From contig NZ_CP066776.1 of NCBI RefSeq assembly GCF_010681825.2, forward strand, positions 1 through 64,000: a stretch of DNA of 64,000 nt, read 5' to 3'. The DNA is from Sulfuriroseicoccus oceanibius. Its GTDB lineage: Bacteria > Verrucomicrobiota > Verrucomicrobiia > Verrucomicrobiales > SLCJ01. This document shows, in pieces, positions 1 to 9,414 of this stretch. The number at the start of each line of letters is the position of its first letter. Within the stretch, counting starts at the first letter, position 1. A program made the position numbers and the translations under genes. The notes under the pieces are model-generated. The model saw only the letters and a program-made list of their open reading frames with translations, had not been told where the DNA came from and did no database searches.

Positions 1-1020
1 GGCATCAAAGAGGACTACACTTTCGACACCTACGTCGTCGGCACCCACAACCGCTTCGCACACGCAGCGGCCATCGCCGTCGGCAAAGCACCTGCCCGCA
101 ACTACAACCCGTTCTTCCTTCACGGCGGCACCGGATTGGGCAAAACCCACCTCATGCAGTCGATCGGCCACAAGCTGATCCGTGGCCGCAAGCGCACCAA
201 GGTGGTTTACCTTACCTGCGAGCAGTTCACCAACGAGTTCATCGACGCGATTCAGCGCAACTCGCTGACCCCATTCCGTGAGCGCTACCGCAGCGTAGAC
301 GTTTTGCTGATCGATGACATCCAGTTCCTCATCGGCAAGGACCGCTCCCAGGAGGAGTTCTTCCACACCTTCAACGCGCTCTTCGACAGTCAGAAGCAGA
401 TCGTCATCAGCAGTGACCGTCCGGCAGCCGAGATTAAGAACCTGGAACCACGTCTGGTTTCCCGCTTCGAATGGGGCCTGACCGCAGAGCTTCAAGCTCC
501 GGACACCGAAACCCGTATCGCCATTCTCCGCCGCAAGGCCCAGCAATGGGGCGTCCACGTCGAAGACGACATCATTCAGTTCCTCGCCGAGCGCATTCGT
601 AACAACGTGCGCCGTCTCGAGGGCGGTCTGATGCGCCTGGCATCGTACGCATCGCTCTCCGGTGAGCCATTGGTCATGGACCACTGCGAACACCTGCTGC
701 GCGACATCCTCCAGCAGGAATCCAAGACAACCATCACCATCGATGGCATCCAGCGCAAAGTCGCCGAGCACTTCGACATCCGTCTGGCGGACATGAGCAG
801 CAAGCGCCGTCCCGCACACATTGCGTTCCCACGTCAGATCGCCATGTACCTTTCCCGTCAAATGACCGGTGCCTCGCTCACCGACATCGGCGACTCGTTC
901 GGCGGCCGTGACCACGGCACCGTGATCTACGCCTGCAAGAAGGTGGAAGATCGCTCGAAAAAAGAAGAAGATCTGCGCCGCACGCTCTCTCTCATCGAGG
1001 ACAAGATCCGCCGCGGCTAA
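1..1020 (+). CDS. dnaA: Chromosomal replication initiator DnaA (5' truncated by window)
   Basis: The reading frame is open from base 1, so the N-terminus (domains I-II) lies outside the window. DnaA binds DnaA boxes at oriC and melts the origin as an ATP-bound oligomer. Visible are the AAA+ Walker A GGTGLGKTH (about 124-150), Walker B LLIDD (about 301-318), and the C-terminal helix-turn-helix with signature GGRDHGTV. In the usual signature the residue after RDH is Thr, which contacts DnaA-box bases; here it is Gly. The gene ends with RRG-TAA at 1020 and is followed by dnaN 167 bp downstream in the same direction, the standard dnaA-dnaN order. Confidence 0.98.
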   Translation, partial: GIKEDYTFDTYVVGTHNRFAHAAAIAVGKAPARNYNPFFLHGGTGLGKTHLMQSIGHKLIRGRKRTKVVYLTCEQFTNEFIDAIQRNSLTPFRERYRSVDVLLIDDIQFLIGKDRSQEEFFHTFNALFDSQKQIVISSDRPAAEIKNLEPRLVSRFEWGLTAELQAPDTETRIAILRRKAQQWGVHVEDDIIQFLAERIRNNVRRLEGGLMRLASYASLSGEPLVMDHCEHLLRDILQQESKTTITIDGIQRKVAEHFDIRLADMSSKRRPAHIAFPRQIAMYLSRQMTGASLTDIGDSFGGRDHGTVIYACKKVEDRSKKEEDLRRTLSLIEDKIRRG

Positions 1021-1095
1021 CCGCCGCAAGCGCATCACCCTCAACAACGCAAATTCTCGCATCAGCAGGCAAAATCCGCGGACTCCGCGGGCCCT

Positions 1096-1120
1096 ACCCC
1101 AACATTTTGTGGGGGGGGTA
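1096..1120 (+). terminator. Possible hairpin after dnaA
   Basis: A CCCC...GGGG stem with inner ACA/TGT pairing around a T-rich loop lies 75 bp after the dnaA stop. It lacks a proper U-tract, so it may be a weak terminator or simply a G-run in the dnaN leader. No DnaA-box-like TTATCCACA is visible in the 1021-1187 gap, so oriC is probably not here. Confidence 0.25.
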
Positions 1121-1187
1121 AACTTTTGCCTGCCGATGTCGTGATTTTTCCTTTCGTCCGCTCGGAATTCGTGCATGGATTAGCACC

Positions 1188-2288
1188 ATGAAATTCCGCA
1201 TCACGAAGGACGATTTCCTCGACGGACTGCAACAGGTCCAACACGTGGTCAGCTCGCGCGCGACCCTCCCCATTTTGTCCAACGTCCTGCTCGAAGCTCG
1301 GGACGGCGAACTCAAACTGACCACCACCGACCTCGACGTCGGCGTGAGCTGCGGCGTTTCAGCAGACGTGGAACGTGCAGGTGAAACCACCCTCCCGGCA
1401 CGCCGTCTGGCATCGATCATCCGTGAACTGCCAGCCAACGACATCGACATCGAAGTCGATGCCAAGAACGTTGCCACCATCCGCAGCGGCCCAAGTTTCT
1501 TCCGCATCATCGGCCTTCCTGGCGAAGACTTCCCACGCCTGCCTGACTTCCAGGAGTCGCGTGAGTTCAAACTCTCCCAGGCCGTCCTCCGCGACGGACT
1601 CAAGAAGACATCGTACGCTATCTCGACCGACGAGACCCGCTACGTCCTCAACGGCATCTTCGCCTCGTTCCGCGACGGCAAGCTCTCGCTCGTCGCCACC
1701 GACGGCCGCCGCCTCGCCATGGTCGAAAACGAGATCGAGTTCCCACAAAGCCAGGAAATCGACATCATCATTCCTACCAAGGCCGTGAGCGAACTCCAGC
1801 GCCTCCTCGGCAACGAAGGCGAAGTGAAGATCTTCGCATCGGAAAGCCAGGTCGCATTCGAACTCAACGACGCCGTGCTCATCAGCAAGTTGATCGAAGG
1901 CAACTACCCGAACTACCGCCAGGTCATCCCGGCATCGACCAAGGAGCGCATCGTCATCGACCGCGACATGCTCTACACCATCGTCAACCGTGTCTCGCTC
2001 CTCGCGCCAGACAAGACCAGCTCGGTGAAGCTCAGCTTCGGCCCGGACAGCATCGAAATCGCGTCGTCCGCACAGGAAATCGGTGAAGCCCAGGAAACAC
2101 TTCCAGTCACCTATTCCGGCAGTGAGTTCTCCATCGCCTTCAACCCGGACTTCCTCATGGCTCCTCTCCGCGCACTCAGCGAAGACAGCATCTACCTCGA
2201 CCTTACCGACGAAATGAGCCCGGGCGTGATCCGCACCGAAGGCTCGTTCCTCTACGTGTTGATGCCAATGCGCATCAACCAAGGGTAA
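1188..2288 (+). CDS. dnaN: DNA polymerase III beta subunit (sliding clamp)
   Basis: The 366-residue protein has the normal length for a beta clamp, the ring-shaped dimer that tethers Pol III to DNA. It begins MKFRITKDDFLDGLQQVQHVVSS and shows the three repeated clamp domains, with family motifs such as the RATLPILSNVLLEA stretch near residues 24-37, DGRRLAM near 172, and the C-terminal LMPMRI that forms part of the partner-binding pocket. It lies directly downstream of dnaA on the same strand and ends in a strong intrinsic terminator, so dnaA-dnaN probably form one unit. Confidence 0.98.
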   Translation: MKFRITKDDFLDGLQQVQHVVSSRATLPILSNVLLEARDGELKLTTTDLDVGVSCGVSADVERAGETTLPARRLASIIRELPANDIDIEVDAKNVATIRSGPSFFRIIGLPGEDFPRLPDFQESREFKLSQAVLRDGLKKTSYAISTDETRYVLNGIFASFRDGKLSLVATDGRRLAMVENEIEFPQSQEIDIIIPTKAVSELQRLLGNEGEVKIFASESQVAFELNDAVLISKLIEGNYPNYRQVIPASTKERIVIDRDMLYTIVNRVSLLAPDKTSSVKLSFGPDSIEIASSAQEIGEAQETLPVTYSGSEFSIAFNPDFLMAPLRALSEDSIYLDLTDEMSPGVIRTEGSFLYVLMPMRINQG

Positions 2289-2315
2289 GCACCCGCTAGA
2301 AATCGACTTCTAATA

Positions 2316-2350
2316 ACGCCCGACCGCTCACAGCGGCCGGGCGTTTTTTA
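2316..2350 (+). terminator. Intrinsic terminator after dnaN
   Basis: The arms ACGCCCGACCGCT and AGCGGCCGGGCGT enclose a CAC loop and are followed directly by six T. It lies 28 bp after the dnaN stop. Confidence 0.9.
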
Positions 2351-2395
2351 TTTTCACCAACCTGCGGGCGCAGTCGGTCGACATCAGATCAATCC

Positions 2396-3868
2396 ATGCT
2401 TTGGTGGAACCTCCATCTCCCCAGCAATCCATCCATCATGACCAACCCGCTCCACCTCCTAACCAAATCACTGGCTCCGGTGCCTCAGCCGATCGCATCG
2501 ACCAAGCCCAGCATGAGCAAAAACGAATGGATGCTCTATTGGCTGATTTTCGCCGGAGGCTTTCTCTTCTCGCTCTGGATCTCGCTGGCCTCAAAAGGCT
2601 TCAGCCTGGACGATGAAATCACCCACTACCTTTTCTCCCATCAGGCCTGGGGCAACCCAAAGCAGCTTCTTAACGAGTGGACTCGACCAGGACGCAACCT
2701 GATCCACTTCCCATTCGCCCTCATGCCACTGATGGCGGTGCGCGTGGTCACACTCGTCCTCGCAGCCATCGTCGTTTGGCTTGCCACAAAGCTAGCCGCC
2801 GCTTTCAACCTCAAACACCTTTGGTTGATCCCGCTCTTCATCTGGTTCGAGCCATGGTACGTCGCCCTCTCCGGTGCCGTCCTCACCCAGACGCCTTTCG
2901 CACTGGTCGCACTCATCGGCATCTATGCGCTGATCACCGGCCGCCACGGCATCTCAGGCCTGTGCTGGGGGTATCTCTCTTTAATCCGCCACGAAGGCAT
3001 CGCCTTCTCGTTGATGTTCTTTGTTTGGTTCCTCCTGCAGGGCCGATGGAAGGGTGTGGCGGGTGTCGTCGCTCCGATTGCGGTTTTCAACGTCGCCACC
3101 AAGATCTTCGCAGGTCATTGGCCGATCGCCATTTTCTTCGATTCCAAGCCGACGGAAATCTACGGCGAAGGAACCTTGTTCCACTTTGTCCCGACCACGC
3201 TTTGGTTCGCCGGGCCGATCATCGTCATTCTGGCGCTCATCGGCATTCCCCGCATGACTCGCGATTGGAAAGCTGTCTGGCCGCTGGTGGTCTACCCACT
3301 GTACTGGCTGATGCACACACTCATCTACTGGAAGGGCTTGTTCGCGTCCGGTGGTTACTATCATTTCCTCATGCCGATGGCTCCGGGCTTCGCCATCGCC
3401 GCAGCCTATGGCGTGAAAACTCTGATCGAGCTCGCAGGCGATCGCCCGAAAGTCGTGCGCGCGACCATGGTCGGCATCACCATCGCCGCCATCCTCCCCG
3501 CTGCCATCACGACGCGTCCATATCCGCGCGACCCGATGAAGAACGACCTCGACAGCGCGATGGCTTGGATCAACACCAACCGCCCCGATGCCCACACCAT
3601 CCTCTGCTGCAACATCTACTTCGACTACGCCAACCACCTGTGGGACCAGCCGAACCACAACATGCTCTACCGCAAGCCTGAGGAACAAACACCGGGAACA
3701 CTCATCGTCTGGGAATACAAGTACGCCGACATCAATGTGATCAACCGGTTCAAGCTCGACGACCTCAGCGCGCCCGACTCAGGCTGGACCCGCCACATTG
3801 CCTTCGGCTCCCAGCCGGCCGGTCCGACCGAAGGCCAACCCACCGTCGTCATCTTCGAAAAACAGTAG
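2396..3868 (+). CDS. Multi-pass membrane glycosyltransferase-like protein (GT-C type)
   Basis: A polytopic membrane protein of about 490 residues with roughly 9-11 hydrophobic segments and a soluble C-terminal part. An acidic motif SLDDEITHY follows the first membrane segment; GT-C enzymes (ArnT/PMT-like, which use polyprenyl-phosphate sugars) carry such a catalytic acidic loop there. Start choice is uncertain: ATGs at 2396, 2438 and 2513 are in frame, and the last (MSKNEWM) sits just before the first membrane segment and looks most natural. It faces a GT2 glycosyltransferase across a shared terminator; a DPM1-like enzyme would supply lipid-linked sugar to a GT-C transferase. The exact substrate cannot be told. 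Confidence 0.7.
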   Translation: MLWWNLHLPSNPSIMTNPLHLLTKSLAPVPQPIASTKPSMSKNEWMLYWLIFAGGFLFSLWISLASKGFSLDDEITHYLFSHQAWGNPKQLLNEWTRPGRNLIHFPFALMPLMAVRVVTLVLAAIVVWLATKLAAAFNLKHLWLIPLFIWFEPWYVALSGAVLTQTPFALVALIGIYALITGRHGISGLCWGYLSLIRHEGIAFSLMFFVWFLLQGRWKGVAGVVAPIAVFNVATKIFAGHWPIAIFFDSKPTEIYGEGTLFHFVPTTLWFAGPIIVILALIGIPRMTRDWKAVWPLVVYPLYWLMHTLIYWKGLFASGGYYHFLMPMAPGFAIAAAYGVKTLIELAGDRPKVVRATMVGITIAAILPAAITTRPYPRDPMKNDLDSAMAWINTNRPDAHTILCCNIYFDYANHLWDQPNHNMLYRKPEEQTPGTLIVWEYKYADINVINRFKLDDLSAPDSGWTRHIAFGSQPAGPTEGQPTVVIFEKQ

Positions 3869-3903
3869 CGGATAGTCGCACAAGCCAAGCTCACAAAGAG
3901 AAA

Positions 3904-3936
3904 CGGGCGCCGGTGATCCACCGGCGCCCGTTTTTT
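3904..3936. terminator. Bidirectional terminator between convergent glycosyltransferase genes
   Basis: A perfect stem CGGGCGCCGGTG / CACCGGCGCCCG is followed by six T on the plus strand. It serves the GT-C gene and probably also the convergent GT2 gene. Confidence 0.85.
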
Positions 3937-3961
3937 GTTTTAAACTGTATTAGCCAAGAGG

Positions 3962-4765
3962 CTAGGCCCCCTCGGCAGCCACTTCCACTGCAGGTCGCTC
4001 GGCGGTGACCACTGGCTTCGGCATGCTCAGCGGGCGGTGTTCCCACAAGTTGTACTTGAGGATGCAGTAGATCGCACGGACACCATCGCGCCAGCCGATC
4101 TTCTTGCCTTCCTCGTAGCTCCGGCCCTGATAGGAAATTCCGACTTCGTAGATCTTGGCGCGCATGGCAGCCATCTTCGCTGTGATTTCCGGCTCAAAGC
4201 CGAAGCGGTTCTCGCAGATATCGATGCTCTGAATGATCTCACGGCGGAACGCCTTGTAGCAGGTCTCCATGTCGGTCAGGTGGAGGTTGCTGAACATATT
4301 CGACATCATGGTCAGGAACTGGTTGCCCATCGAGTGCCAGAATGCCAACACACAGTGCGCGTTGCCGGTCAGAAAGCGTGAGCCGTAGACCACGTCCGCA
4401 CCATTATCGAGCAACGGACGCACCAGCGCCGCGTAGTCACCCGGCCAGTATTCCATATCCGCGTCCTGGATCAGCACGTACGGCTTGGTGCAGTGGGAAA
4501 TCCCGGTGCGCAACGCTGCGCCCTTGCCCTGGTTGACGTCGTGACGGAAAACCCGCACGCGCTCGCGCTCGTTGGCAATGCGCTGGATCTCATCCCAAGT
4601 CCCGTCGGACGAGCAATCGTCCACGATGACCAACTCGCCCACCTCGCCACGGACCAACACGGCATCCACGACTTCAGCGATGGTGGCGGCTTCGTTGTAT
4701 GCTGGCATCACAATCGACAAAATGCCGACGGAATCCTCGGTGACTGGTGGTTGCTTCATCATAAC
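3962..4765 (-). CDS. GT2 family glycosyltransferase (dolichol-phosphate mannosyltransferase-like)
   Basis: About 267 residues if translation starts at the ATG-ATG pair at 4765 (MMKQPPV); the frame extends upstream to 4846 but that part overlaps the hflX upstream region and looks non-coding. The GT-A fold motifs are clear: SIVMPAYNEAATI at the start, VDDCSSDGT, and the metal-binding DADMEY of the DXD type. There is no C-terminal membrane domain, as in DPM1-type enzymes that charge polyprenyl phosphate with a sugar at the cytoplasmic membrane face. It is convergent with a GT-C-like gene, which could use its product. Confidence 0.85.
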   Translation of the reverse strand, partial: VMMKQPPVTEDSVGILSIVMPAYNEAATIAEVVDAVLVRGEVGELVIVDDCSSDGTWDEIQRIANERERVRVFRHDVNQGKGAALRTGISHCTKPYVLIQDADMEYWPGDYAALVRPLLDNGADVVYGSRFLTGNAHCVLAFWHSMGNQFLTMMSNMFSNLHLTDMETCYKAFRREIIQSIDICENRFGFEPEITAKMAAMRAKIYEVGISYQGRSYEEGKKIGWRDGVRAIYCILKYNLWEHRPLSMPKPVVTAERPAVEVAAEGA

Positions 4766-4930
4766 AAATTTGGGAAAGGGATCGCGGGGTGTAGTTGGGG
4801 GCCAATGTTCCACGCCCCTGCCTGGATGCAACCAATTCCACGTCACGGGTCAGACGCAGTCCTTGTCCTCGCAGATGCCACCGCATCACCGCGTGCAGAA
4901 TTGATAGGCCGGTGCTACAGTGCCACCGAT

Positions 4931-6238
4931 ATGTCCGATATGTTCGAAGTGCGGGAACGCCCGCAAATGGTGGAGCGCGCGTTGCTCGTCCACGTCTACC
5001 AACACCGCCGCGATGAAGAGGAAAGCCAAAGCCTGCTCGAAGAGCTGGGCGAACTGGTCAAGACCCTCGGCATCGGCGTCGTGGATTCCGTGTTGGTTCG
5101 CGCCCCCAAAACCACCGCCCGCTACCTCATGGGCAGCGGCAAAGCGGACGAAATCATGACCCACGCCCACGCACTGGACTGCGACTGCATTGTCTTCGAC
5201 AACGAAATCTCCCCGGCCCAGCAGCGTGCATGGGAAGAAGAAAGCAAGATCTGCGTCATCGACCGCCAGGAGGTGATTCTCGACATTTTCGCCCAGCGCG
5301 CCCAGACCAAGGAAGCCACACTCCAGGTCTCGCTCGCCCGCATGCAGTACGCCCTACCGCGGATGGCTCGAATGTGGACCCACCTCGACCGTCAGGGCGG
5401 TGGCTCCGGCGGCGGCAAAGGCGGTGCCGGAGCCGCCCGTGGTGAAGGTGAAAAGCAGATCGAGGTCGACAAACGCCTCGCCCGCGAACGCATCGCACGC
5501 GTTAAAGCCGAACTCGAAGACGTTCGCAAAATCCGCATGACCCAGCGCAAGGAGCGCATGAAAACCCCGGTGCCCGTTGCCGCCATCGTCGGCTACACAA
5601 ACGCCGGCAAGTCATCTCTACTCAACCTGATGACCGACAGCGACGTCCTGGCGGAAAACAAACTCTTCGCCACCCTCGACACCACCACCCGCCGTATCGA
5701 ACTTCCAGACGGCCAGCCGCTTCTGCTCACCGACACCGTCGGCTTTGTGCGCAACCTGCCACACCGTCTGGTCGAAGCCTTCAAGGCGACTCTGGAAGAA
5801 GCCACTCTCGCCGACTTCCTCGTCCACGTCGTCGACGCATCGAGCGCGGAAGCCAAAAAGCACGGCCGCACCACGATCGAAGTATTGACCGAACTCGGGG
5901 CCGAGGAAAAACAGATAATCACCGTCCTCAACAAGATCGACTGCGTTGAGGACCAGGACCGCCTCAACGAACTCAAGTCCGAGTTCCCGAATGCCGTGCT
6001 CATGTCGGTGAAGGAGCATATCGGCGTCGATGACCTCGTCGCCCGCATGAACCAAATGCTCCACGACCGCGTCGTCCGCGCCGACTACCGGGTACCCGCC
6101 TACCGCGGCGACATCATCGCCCGCCTCCACTCGGATGCCAAGGTGCTCAAACTCGACTACGACGAAGCCGATGCCGTGATCACCGCAGTGGTCCCGAAGC
6201 AGCTCGAAAGCTTCTTCGACGAGTTCAGGGTGAGGTAG
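4931..6238 (+). CDS. hflX: GTPase HflX (ribosome-associated)
   Basis: The 435-residue protein starts at MSDMFEVRE (4931); the open frame upstream is the antisense shadow of the neighbouring gene. HflX binds the 50S subunit, splits stalled or hibernating ribosomes and hydrolyses GTP. The N-terminal HflX domain is followed by a Gly-rich linker (GGGSGGGKGGAGAARGEGE) and helical arm, then a G domain with G1 GYTNAGKSS, G3 DTVGF and G4 NKID. A C-terminal extension of about 60 residues follows. The gene is divergent from the GT2 gene and convergent with the zinc-ribbon gene downstream. Confidence 0.95.
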   Translation: MSDMFEVRERPQMVERALLVHVYQHRRDEEESQSLLEELGELVKTLGIGVVDSVLVRAPKTTARYLMGSGKADEIMTHAHALDCDCIVFDNEISPAQQRAWEEESKICVIDRQEVILDIFAQRAQTKEATLQVSLARMQYALPRMARMWTHLDRQGGGSGGGKGGAGAARGEGEKQIEVDKRLARERIARVKAELEDVRKIRMTQRKERMKTPVPVAAIVGYTNAGKSSLLNLMTDSDVLAENKLFATLDTTTRRIELPDGQPLLLTDTVGFVRNLPHRLVEAFKATLEEATLADFLVHVVDASSAEAKKHGRTTIEVLTELGAEEKQIITVLNKIDCVEDQDRLNELKSEFPNAVLMSVKEHIGVDDLVARMNQMLHDRVVRADYRVPAYRGDIIARLHSDAKVLKLDYDEADAVITAVVPKQLESFFDEFRVR

Positions 6239-6254
6239 CAACTCCCCTCGGGAG

Positions 6255-6977
6255 CTAGCGGATCACCGCCTTGAAGATCCCCTTCACGGCACCAATCAAG
6301 ACGTCTGCCACATCGAAGCCATCAAAGGCGGTGAACCCACCTGCGCCAGCGGTGGAATTCCCGCTCCCCGACCAGTCACGCGGCATCTCGCTCTCCGCCT
6401 GACGCATCGTTTTCCGTTGGTTCTCGTCGAGATCACCGTACATCTGCCGCGCGCGGGCGGCCTCGTGCGCCTGATGCATGTGCTTACCTCCGGCACGCCA
6501 CCACTCCATCAACCGTCGGAGCTCACCACCTTCAACCCACACACCGTGGGCCCCGCACTGGTCCAACAACACACCACTGCGCCCGCCGAAATTGATGTGA
6601 TGCATCCGCTCGGCACAAATCGGACACTTGCGGTACACGATCTCGCGCTTTTCTCCGAAGTCCTGAGCGATTTGCTCCAACCCCTTGAAGTCGAGCCAAA
6701 CAAATGGGTTTGTCTTCTGTTCGAGCAGGTACTCCAACTCGCCTGGGTTGAAGAACATTCCAAAGCAGGTGGTGCAGCGCTCAATGGTCACCGGTTCCGA
6801 TGTCTCGAACTCGATCACATCCAACGCAGTCTCACAGTGCGGACACGGCATCTCATCATTGGTGCCCAGATCGCGAAAGTTGATCTCACGCAAGTCAATC
6901 TGCTGACGTACTCCGCAGTAGGGACAAAACGTCATCCCACCTGCTTCCAGCCGGCCACCACAACTCGAACATTTCAT
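6255..6977 (-). CDS. Zinc-ribbon protein with two zf-TFIIB-like modules
   Basis: About 240 residues from MKCSSCGG (6977); an upstream in-frame ATG at 7076 would add 33 unlikely residues and leave only 5 bp to the divergent neighbour. Visible are an N-terminal CxxC...CxxC ribbon, then CPHC...RCTTCFGMFFNPGELEYLL and CPICAERM...QCGAHGVWVEGGELRRL, two copies of the zf-TFIIB pattern whose second half ends in GEL. A Gly/Ser-rich linker and a short hydrophobic C-terminus follow. Members are widespread in Verrucomicrobia and Planctomycetes; no biochemical role is known to me. Confidence 0.75.
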   Translation of the reverse strand: MKCSSCGGRLEAGGMTFCPYCGVRQQIDLREINFRDLGTNDEMPCPHCETALDVIEFETSEPVTIERCTTCFGMFFNPGELEYLLEQKTNPFVWLDFKGLEQIAQDFGEKREIVYRKCPICAERMHHINFGGRSGVLLDQCGAHGVWVEGGELRRLMEWWRAGGKHMHQAHEAARARQMYGDLDENQRKTMRQAESEMPRDWSGSGNSTAGAGGFTAFDGFDVADVLIGAVKGIFKAVIR

Positions 6978-7081
6978 ACGCGAATAATCTGGCGTCACCC
7001 GCTCCCTCACCGCAAGCCTAGAGTCACCCGCAGAAGCAACCCTGCCCGAATCCCAGTCGAACGCATCATTTCCCATCAGTC

Positions 7082-7984
7082 ATGCGCCCGTTTCTCAACC
7101 AATCATCCGTCGTCCTCGCCGAAGGCGCCATCGCCGAACGCCTGCGCAACCACCACGGCATCACCCTGCACCCATCGCTTTTCAACACACCGCTGATCTA
7201 CGATGAGGAAAAGGCAGAGCTCATGGCATCCGTGTATCACGAGTACACAGCTGTCGCCGATGCCTTCGACTTGCCCATCCTCCTCTCGGCTCCGACGTGG
7301 CGACTCGACGCACAGCGGGTTGCCGCTGCCGGAGTCCCATCGTCGATCAACCGCGATGCAGTTCATTTCATACGGGAAGTCCAGCAGGCCGCGGCCCGCC
7401 CCGAAATGATCCGCTGCGGTGCCCTGCTCGGCCCAGCCAACGATTGCTACACACCCGAACTTGCCCTCAGCGCGGACGATGCCGAGCGATTCCACACACC
7501 ACAAGCGGAAGACCTGGCCACAGCATTGCCCGATTTCCTTCTCGCCCAAACACTGCCCGCCGTCACCGAAGCCTTGGGACTGGGGCGCGCGATGAAAAGC
7601 ACAGGCATCCCCTTCATCCTCAGCTTCTGCATCGGGCGCGACGGAAGAATCCTCGACGGCACGCCGCTGGACGCCGCCATCCACCATCTCGACCGGGCAC
7701 TGGACAGCACCCCGCTCGGCTACATGATCAATTGCTCGTACCCTACGTTCCTGCACGCGGAGGAGCTCATCCCATCCGCCGTCGAGCGCCTCATCGGCTG
7801 CGACGCCAACGCCTCGTCCAAAGACCTGAGCGAACTCGAATCCGCGGACCACTCGGAACAAGACAAACTTGAACATTGGGCCGACGCCATGGTCCGACTC
7901 AACCAACAACACGGCATCAAAATCCTCGGCGGCTGCTGCGGGACCACACCAGCCCATCTGCGCGCCATCTGCGACCGACTTTGA
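7082..7984 (+). CDS. Homocysteine S-methyltransferase family protein
   Basis: The 300-residue TIM-barrel protein has the zinc-thiolate signature of the family: INCSYP with the first Cys, and GGCCGTTPAHLRAI near the C-terminus with the paired Cys. Such enzymes transfer a methyl group from S-methylmethionine, betaine or another donor to homocysteine. The length matches the single-domain MmuM/BHMT-like group rather than MetH, and no cobalamin or folate domain is attached. The donor cannot be decided from sequence. It stands 73 bp upstream of serS on the same strand. Confidence 0.85.
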   Translation: MRPFLNQSSVVLAEGAIAERLRNHHGITLHPSLFNTPLIYDEEKAELMASVYHEYTAVADAFDLPILLSAPTWRLDAQRVAAAGVPSSINRDAVHFIREVQQAAARPEMIRCGALLGPANDCYTPELALSADDAERFHTPQAEDLATALPDFLLAQTLPAVTEALGLGRAMKSTGIPFILSFCIGRDGRILDGTPLDAAIHHLDRALDSTPLGYMINCSYPTFLHAEELIPSAVERLIGCDANASSKDLSELESADHSEQDKLEHWADAMVRLNQQHGIKILGGCCGTTPAHLRAICDRL

Positions 7985-8057
7985 TAACCGCCCCGAGTTC
8001 CGCCCACCCAACATATCGCCTTGAGTCTTGGCGTGAGACGTTTACCGTCTCCGCACT

Positions 8058-9329
8058 ATGCTCGATATCCGGCTTCTCCGCGAAAACCCAGATGACATCA
8101 AAACCCGCGTCCGCAACCGCGGAGGCGATGCCTGGCAACTAGTCGACTCCGTGCTCGAATGCGACGTCGAGCGCCGTCGGCTCGAAACCGACCTGCAGGC
8201 CCTGCAGCAGGAACGCAACACACTCTCGAAAGAGATCGGACGCATCAAACGCGAAGGCGGCGACGCCGATGCCATCCAGGACCAGGTCCGCGGCATCAAC
8301 GACAAGATGAAGGCCATCGGCGAAGAAAAAGACGCCGCCGACCAGCGCCAGCGCGATCTCTTGCTCCAGATCCCGAACGTCCCACACACCGACTGCCCGG
8401 TCGGCGCTGATGAGGAGTCCAACCCGGAAGTGCGCGTCTGGGGCGAAAAGCCAAGCTACGATTTCGAGCCTCTCGATCACGTCGAGCTCACCGCCAAGCA
8501 CGACATGCTCGACTTCGACAACGCCGCCAAGATCGCTGGCAGCGGCTATGTCATTTTCAAAGGCGACGGCGCCCGTCTCGAGCGCGCGCTCATTCAGTTC
8601 CTGCTCGACGTCCAGACCCGCGAGCATGGCTACACCGAAGTTTCACCGCCATTCCTCATCAACCGCGACTGCATGTTCGGAACCGGCCAGCTGCCGAAGT
8701 TCGAAGATGACATGTACGGCGTAGAAGAGAACTCGGTCTTCCTCGCCCCGACCGCAGAGGTGCCAGTGACCAACATCGAGCGCGAAAACCTACTCGCGCA
8801 CGACGTCCTGCCAAAGGCCTACACCGCTTACACTCCGTGCTTCCGCCGCGAAGCAGGCAGCGCGGGCCGCGACAACAAAGGCCTCATCCGTATGCACCAG
8901 TTCGACAAGGTCGAGATCGTCCGCATCGAACGCCCGGAGCGCAGCGAGGAAGCACTGGAAGAACTGACCGGCCACGCAGAGGCCATCCTGCAAAAGCTCG
9001 GCCTCCACTACCGCCTGATCGAACTCTGCACCGGCGACATCGGATTCTCCGCCACCAAAACATACGACATCGAAGTCTGGGCACCAGGCCACGGCAAGTA
9101 CCTCGAAGTCTCCAGCTGCTCGAACTTCGGCGACTACCAGGCCCGCCGCATGAATCTGCGCTTCAAGGACGAAAATAAGAAGAACCGCTTCTGCCACACC
9201 CTCAACGGCTCAGGCACCGCGCTTCCTCGTCTGTACGTCGCACTCGTCGAAACCTACCAGCAGGCCGACGGCACCATCCGCATCCCGGAGGCTCTCGTCC
9301 CATACTTCGGCGCCGAACAAATCGGCTAA
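8058..9329 (+). CDS. serS: Seryl-tRNA synthetase
   Basis: The 423-residue class II synthetase has the expected length. The N-terminal tRNA-binding coiled coil runs to about residue 110 (LETDLQALQQERNTLSKEIG region). Class II motifs follow: motif 2 with FRREAGSAGRDNKGLIRMHQF and motif 3 with NGSGTALPRLYVALVETYQ, carrying the conserved Arg. It charges tRNA-Ser, and usually tRNA-Sec if the organism uses selenocysteine. A strong terminator lies 13 bp after the stop. Confidence 0.97.
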   Translation: MLDIRLLRENPDDIKTRVRNRGGDAWQLVDSVLECDVERRRLETDLQALQQERNTLSKEIGRIKREGGDADAIQDQVRGINDKMKAIGEEKDAADQRQRDLLLQIPNVPHTDCPVGADEESNPEVRVWGEKPSYDFEPLDHVELTAKHDMLDFDNAAKIAGSGYVIFKGDGARLERALIQFLLDVQTREHGYTEVSPPFLINRDCMFGTGQLPKFEDDMYGVEENSVFLAPTAEVPVTNIERENLLAHDVLPKAYTAYTPCFRREAGSAGRDNKGLIRMHQFDKVEIVRIERPERSEEALEELTGHAEAILQKLGLHYRLIELCTGDIGFSATKTYDIEVWAPGHGKYLEVSSCSNFGDYQARRMNLRFKDENKKNRFCHTLNGSGTALPRLYVALVETYQQADGTIRIPEALVPYFGAEQIG

Positions 9330-9342
9330 GCCAAACGATCAC

Positions 9343-9388
9343 AAAAAAAAGCCCTGCGGGAACCAATGTCCCGCAGGGCCTTTTTTTT
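9343..9388. terminator. Bidirectional terminator between serS and PEP-CTERM gene
   Basis: GCCCTGCGGG and CCCGCAGGGC arms are flanked by eight A on the left and eight T on the right. It ends serS on the plus strand and the first PEP-CTERM gene on the minus strand. The same stem sequence is reused at 10460-10503. Confidence 0.92.
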
Positions 9389-9414
9389 GTAAACTCGTTC
9401 TGAGTCGCAGCACC

